DNA of 7,473 nt from Actinomycetota bacterium. Lineage in GTDB: Bacteria > Actinomycetota > Acidimicrobiia > Acidimicrobiales > JACCXE01. The position numbers were made by a program, and so were the translations under genes. The stretch lies in the NCBI GenBank assembly GCA_013697265.1, contig JACCXE010000024.1:1-7473 (forward strand), given 5' to 3'. Every line of letters begins with the position of its first letter. The stretch's first letter is position 1. Shown piece by piece: positions 5,443 through 7,473 of this stretch. The notes under the pieces were generated by a model that was not told the origin of the DNA, did no database searches, and saw nothing but the letters and a program-made list of their open reading frames with translations.

Positions 5443-6068
5443 GGGCAATAGTCGACCAGCGGGCAGGCCGAGCACTTCGGGCGGCGGGCCACGCAGATGG
5501 CGCGGCCGTGCAGGATCATCCGTAGCGAGAAGGCGCCCCAGTCCGCGGGCGGCAACATCGCGCCCAGCGCGTGCTCGGCCTTCACCGGGTCGACCTCTTG
5601 GGTGAGATCGAGGAGCCTGCTGATACGCCCGACGTGGGTGTCCACGGGAAGGCCGGGCAGGCCGAAGGCCACCGAGCGCACCACGTTGGCGGTTTTGCGG
5701 CCCACACCCGGCAGCGCCGTGAGCTCCTCCATCGAAGTGGGCACCTCGAGGTTGTGGCGTTCCATCAACGCTGCGGCCATCCCGGCCAGGCTCTTGGCCT
5801 TGTTGCGGAACAGCCCCAGCGTTTGGATCAACGGCTCGATTTCCTGGGGCGACGCGCCCGCCATCGACGCCGCGTCGGGGTACACGGCGAACAACCCCGG
5901 CGTGGCCTTGTTGACCATCTCGTCGGTGCACTGCGCCGAGAGGATCGTGGCCGCGAGCAACTCGAAGGCGTCGTTGTGGATGAGCGCGCACACGGCGTCG
6001 GGGTACGCGGCCTTTAGCCGTTCGTTGGTCAACTTGGCCCGCCCCGCGGCGGACCTCGGTTTGCCCAT
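5418..6068 (-). CDS. nth: Endonuclease III (DNA glycosylase/AP lyase) Nth
   Basis: Nth removes oxidised pyrimidines from DNA and nicks the abasic site in base-excision repair. The 216-residue protein is the standard bacterial length. The helix-hairpin-helix is LPGVGRKTANVV (119-130) with catalytic lysine K125. The catalytic aspartate D143 is in LPVDTHVGR. The C-terminal [4Fe-4S] loop is intact as C192-x6-C199-x2-C202-x5-C208. MutY is excluded by the Lys in the hairpin motif, a residue MutY lacks, and by the short C-terminus. The ATG at 6068 lies 9 bases after the stop of the upstream transporter gene, so the two are probably cotranscribed. The ribosome-binding site is poor (an AGG eight bases upstream), so coupling to the upstream gene is likely. 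The gene's end overlaps the convergent small ORF by 4 bases. Confidence 0.96.
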   Translation of the reverse strand: MGKPRSAAGRAKLTNERLKAAYPDAVCALIHNDAFELLAATILSAQCTDEMVNKATPGLFAVYPDAASMAGASPQEIEPLIQTLGLFRNKAKSLAGMAAALMERHNLEVPTSMEELTALPGVGRKTANVVRSVAFGLPGLPVDTHVGRISRLLDLTQEVDPVKAEHALGAMLPPADWGAFSLRMILHGRAICVARRPKCSACPLVDYCPSAEPTKA

Positions 6069-6077
6069 GGGTGAAAC

Positions 6078-6797
6078 CTAAACCGCGCCTGTGACACCCA
6101 CGATCGAGCCGATCCCGTAGGCGATGGCCGCGCTGATCGCGGCGAGGCCAACTTGGCGCGCGGCCGTCTTCCAGGGCTTGCCGCCGGTGAAGCGCGCCAG
6201 TATCACGCCGACGGTGGTGGCGCCGATCACGGCGAGCACGCATGACGCCAACACGGCGGCACCGGTGGTGCGGTGAACGGCCAGCCACGGGATCAACGGC
6301 ACGAACGCTCCGATCACGAACGCGCCGAACGACGCCGCCGCGGCTCGAACCGGCGAGCCCAGATTTTGCGGGTCGACGCCGAGTTCCTCGCGGGCGTGGA
6401 TCTCCAACGCCTGATCGGGATCGGCCATCAACGCCGTAGCGACCTCTTGGGCCACTTCAGCCCGCACGCCGCGCGACTCGTAAAGCGCCACGAGTTCAGC
6501 CAGTTCCTTGGCGGGACGGACGCGCAGCTCGTTGCGCTCGATGCGCAACTCACGCTCGGCAAGTTCGACCTGGGCGCTAACCGACAGGTATTCGCCCACC
6601 GCCATCGAGAACGCACCGGCAACCAGTCCGGCCAGGCCGGCCAGTCGCACGACCGACGGCGCGGGGTCGGCGCCAGCCACGCCCAAGATCAGCGACACAT
6701 TGGACAGCAGTCCGTCGCTCACGCCGAAAATCGCGGCGCGGGCCGTGCCGCCGTTGATGTCGCGGTGGTGATGGTGGTGCTCCGTGGCAATCGCCAT
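6078..6797 (-). CDS. VIT1/CCC1-family iron/manganese transporter
   Basis: The 239-residue product looks like a membrane protein of the vacuolar iron transporter family, members of which move Fe2+ or Mn2+ out of the cytoplasm or into stores, usually by proton antiport. About five membrane segments are visible by eye: roughly 21-42, 49-72, 150-172, 177-203 and 213-237. A charged Glu-rich segment (73-148) sits between the second and third, where the family has its cytoplasmic metal-binding domain. Family marks are GVSDGLLSN (D28), GAFSMAVGEYLS (M65, E69) and AERELRIERNEL. D28, M65 and E69 correspond by motif to the translocation-path Asp, Met and Glu of plant VIT1. The N-terminus has five histidines in a row (7-11), which could bind metal. 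The ATG at 6797 is the only reasonable start, with AGAG six bases upstream. It leads nth by 9 bases and diverges from rlmN across 21 bp. The family is confident; the metal is inferred. Confidence 0.9.
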   Translation of the reverse strand: MAIATEHHHHHRDINGGTARAAIFGVSDGLLSNVSLILGVAGADPAPSVVRLAGLAGLVAGAFSMAVGEYLSVSAQVELAERELRIERNELRVRPAKELAELVALYESRGVRAEVAQEVATALMADPDQALEIHAREELGVDPQNLGSPVRAAAASFGAFVIGAFVPLIPWLAVHRTTGAAVLASCVLAVIGATTVGVILARFTGGKPWKTAARQVGLAAISAAIAYGIGSIVGVTGAV

Positions 6798-6802
6798 ACG
6801 AA

Positions 6803-6815
6803 ACTCTGGCAGAGT
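6803..6815. promoter_or_regulatory. Perfect 13-bp inverted repeat between divergent starts
   Basis: ACTCTG-G-CAGAGT has two perfect 6-bp arms about a single central G, in the 21-bp gap between the transporter ATG (6797) and the rlmN ATG (6819). Each strand carries AGAG from one arm just before its start codon, with spacers of six bases (transporter) and four bases (rlmN). It may therefore be no more than two mirrored weak ribosome-binding sites. An operator for a dimeric regulator is the other possibility. Confidence 0.35.
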
Positions 6816-6818
6816 CCG

Positions 6819-7473
6819 ATGGTGCCGTTGTCACGCCACGACCTGAGCTTCGATGATCTCGCCGCGCTGCCCGCGTTGGCGGCACAGCCCGCGTACCGCG
6901 CCCGACAGGTGTGGGACGGGCTGTACGCGCAGCTGGGCGACCTCGACGACATCACCGTGCTGTCCAAGGCGCTCCGGGCCGAACTGGCCTCGCAAGCCGA
7001 ACTGGCGCCCGCTCTGACCGAGGTGCTCCGACAGGAGGCCGACAACGGCACGACCGTGAAGTGGCTGTTCGGCCTCGCCGACGGCCAACAGATCGAAACG
7101 GTGCTCATGCACTACCCGGGCCGCACGACCGTTTGCGTCTCGTCACAAGCGGGCTGCGCGATGGCCTGCGGCTTCTGCGCGACGGGCCAAGCGGGTTTTC
7201 GGCGTCACTTGACCGCGGGCGAAATCGTCGAGCAGGTCGTGTTGGCCGCCCGTGAAGCGAAGGCGACCGAGCGCCGCCTGTCCAACGTCGTGTTCATGGG
7301 GATGGGCGAGCCGCTCGCGAACTACGACGCTACGTGGAGTGCCGTCACGCGGCTGCACGAGTCACTCGGCCTGTCCGCCCGTCACCTCACGATCTCGACG
7401 GTCGGCATCGTGCCCGGCATTCACAAGTTGGCGCAGGAGTCGTTGCCGGTCGGTTTGGCGGTTTCGCTGCACG
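6819..7473 (+). CDS. rlmN: Dual-specificity RNA methyltransferase RlmN (partial, right edge)
   Basis: RlmN is a radical-SAM enzyme that methylates C2 of adenine 2503 in 23S rRNA and of A37 in some tRNAs, supporting decoding fidelity. The first 218 codons are present and the frame runs off the window. The radical-SAM cluster motif is C113-x3-C117-x2-C120 in SQAGCAMACGFCATG. C106 lies seven residues before it and matches Escherichia coli C118, a second catalytic cysteine. Other marks are VVFMGMGEPLANY (157-169), the SAM-binding GGEP-like stretch, and LTISTVGIVPGI (190-201). The methyl-carrying C-terminal Cys lies beyond the window. RlmN, not Cfr, is likely from the plain housekeeping context, but the split cannot be proven from this half. 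The ATG at 6819 is the first start in frame; AGAG four bases upstream is a weak ribosome-binding site. It diverges from the transporter gene. Confidence 0.94.
   Translation, partial: MVPLSRHDLSFDDLAALPALAAQPAYRARQVWDGLYAQLGDLDDITVLSKALRAELASQAELAPALTEVLRQEADNGTTVKWLFGLADGQQIETVLMHYPGRTTVCVSSQAGCAMACGFCATGQAGFRRHLTAGEIVEQVVLAAREAKATERRLSNVVFMGMGEPLANYDATWSAVTRLHESLGLSARHLTISTVGIVPGIHKLAQESLPVGLAVSLH

Noticed and set aside
6798..6818. IdeR/DtxR-type iron box in the VIT/rlmN gap
   Set aside because: The inverted repeat ACTCTG-G-CAGAGT does not resemble the TTAGGTTAG-type half-sites of the IdeR box.
1..7473. Mobile element, CRISPR array, tRNA/rRNA or an undescribed multi-gene system
   Set aside because: I found no long terminal or direct repeats, transposase or integrase motifs, regularly spaced repeats or tRNA-like cloverleaf. 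All sizeable genes but one belong to known housekeeping families, and base composition looks uniform.

Overview
This is a GC-rich bacterial window with very high G/C at third codon positions, GTG starts and genes packed end to start. That style, the form of the histidine proteins and the VIT-family protein point to an actinobacterium. A lineage such as Acidimicrobiia is possible, but that is a guess and nothing here is diagnostic. Nearly every base is coding.

Left and centre (about 125-5174, minus strand): a contiguous histidine-biosynthesis run transcribed right to left in the order hisD, hisC, hisB, hisH, hisA, hisF. All five junctions overlap by 1 to 10 bases, so this is almost certainly one transcript with coupled translation. 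All six proteins keep the key residues of their families, with two local oddities. HisA seems to lack about four residues after its GGG loop, including the usual Arg, and HisH has PQMQWN where PHMGWN is usual. HisH and HisF together form imidazole-glycerol-phosphate synthase. HisA supplies its substrate, HisB dehydrates the product, HisC transaminates it, and HisD makes the final two oxidations to histidine. HisG, HisE, HisI and a histidinol-phosphate phosphatase are not in the window.

Middle (5175-5421): a short plus-strand ORF for a 60-residue helical protein of unknown function lies divergent from hisD. Its stop codon overlaps that of the next gene on the opposite strand.

Right (5418-7473): nth (endonuclease III, base-excision repair) and an upstream VIT1/CCC1-type metal transporter form a two-gene minus-strand unit. 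The transporter diverges from rlmN (radical-SAM 23S rRNA/tRNA adenine-C2 methyltransferase), which runs off the right end. Only 21 bp separate the two start codons, and this gap holds a perfect 13-bp inverted repeat.

The left edge (1-124) is ambiguous: two small hairpins follow hisF, with either the start of another minus-strand gene (TTG start, good ribosome-binding site) or the tail of a convergent gene. I see no mobile element, CRISPR array, tRNA, rRNA or clear novel system. The best leads are the 60-residue protein, the HisA loop deletion and the VIT/rlmN divergent gap.
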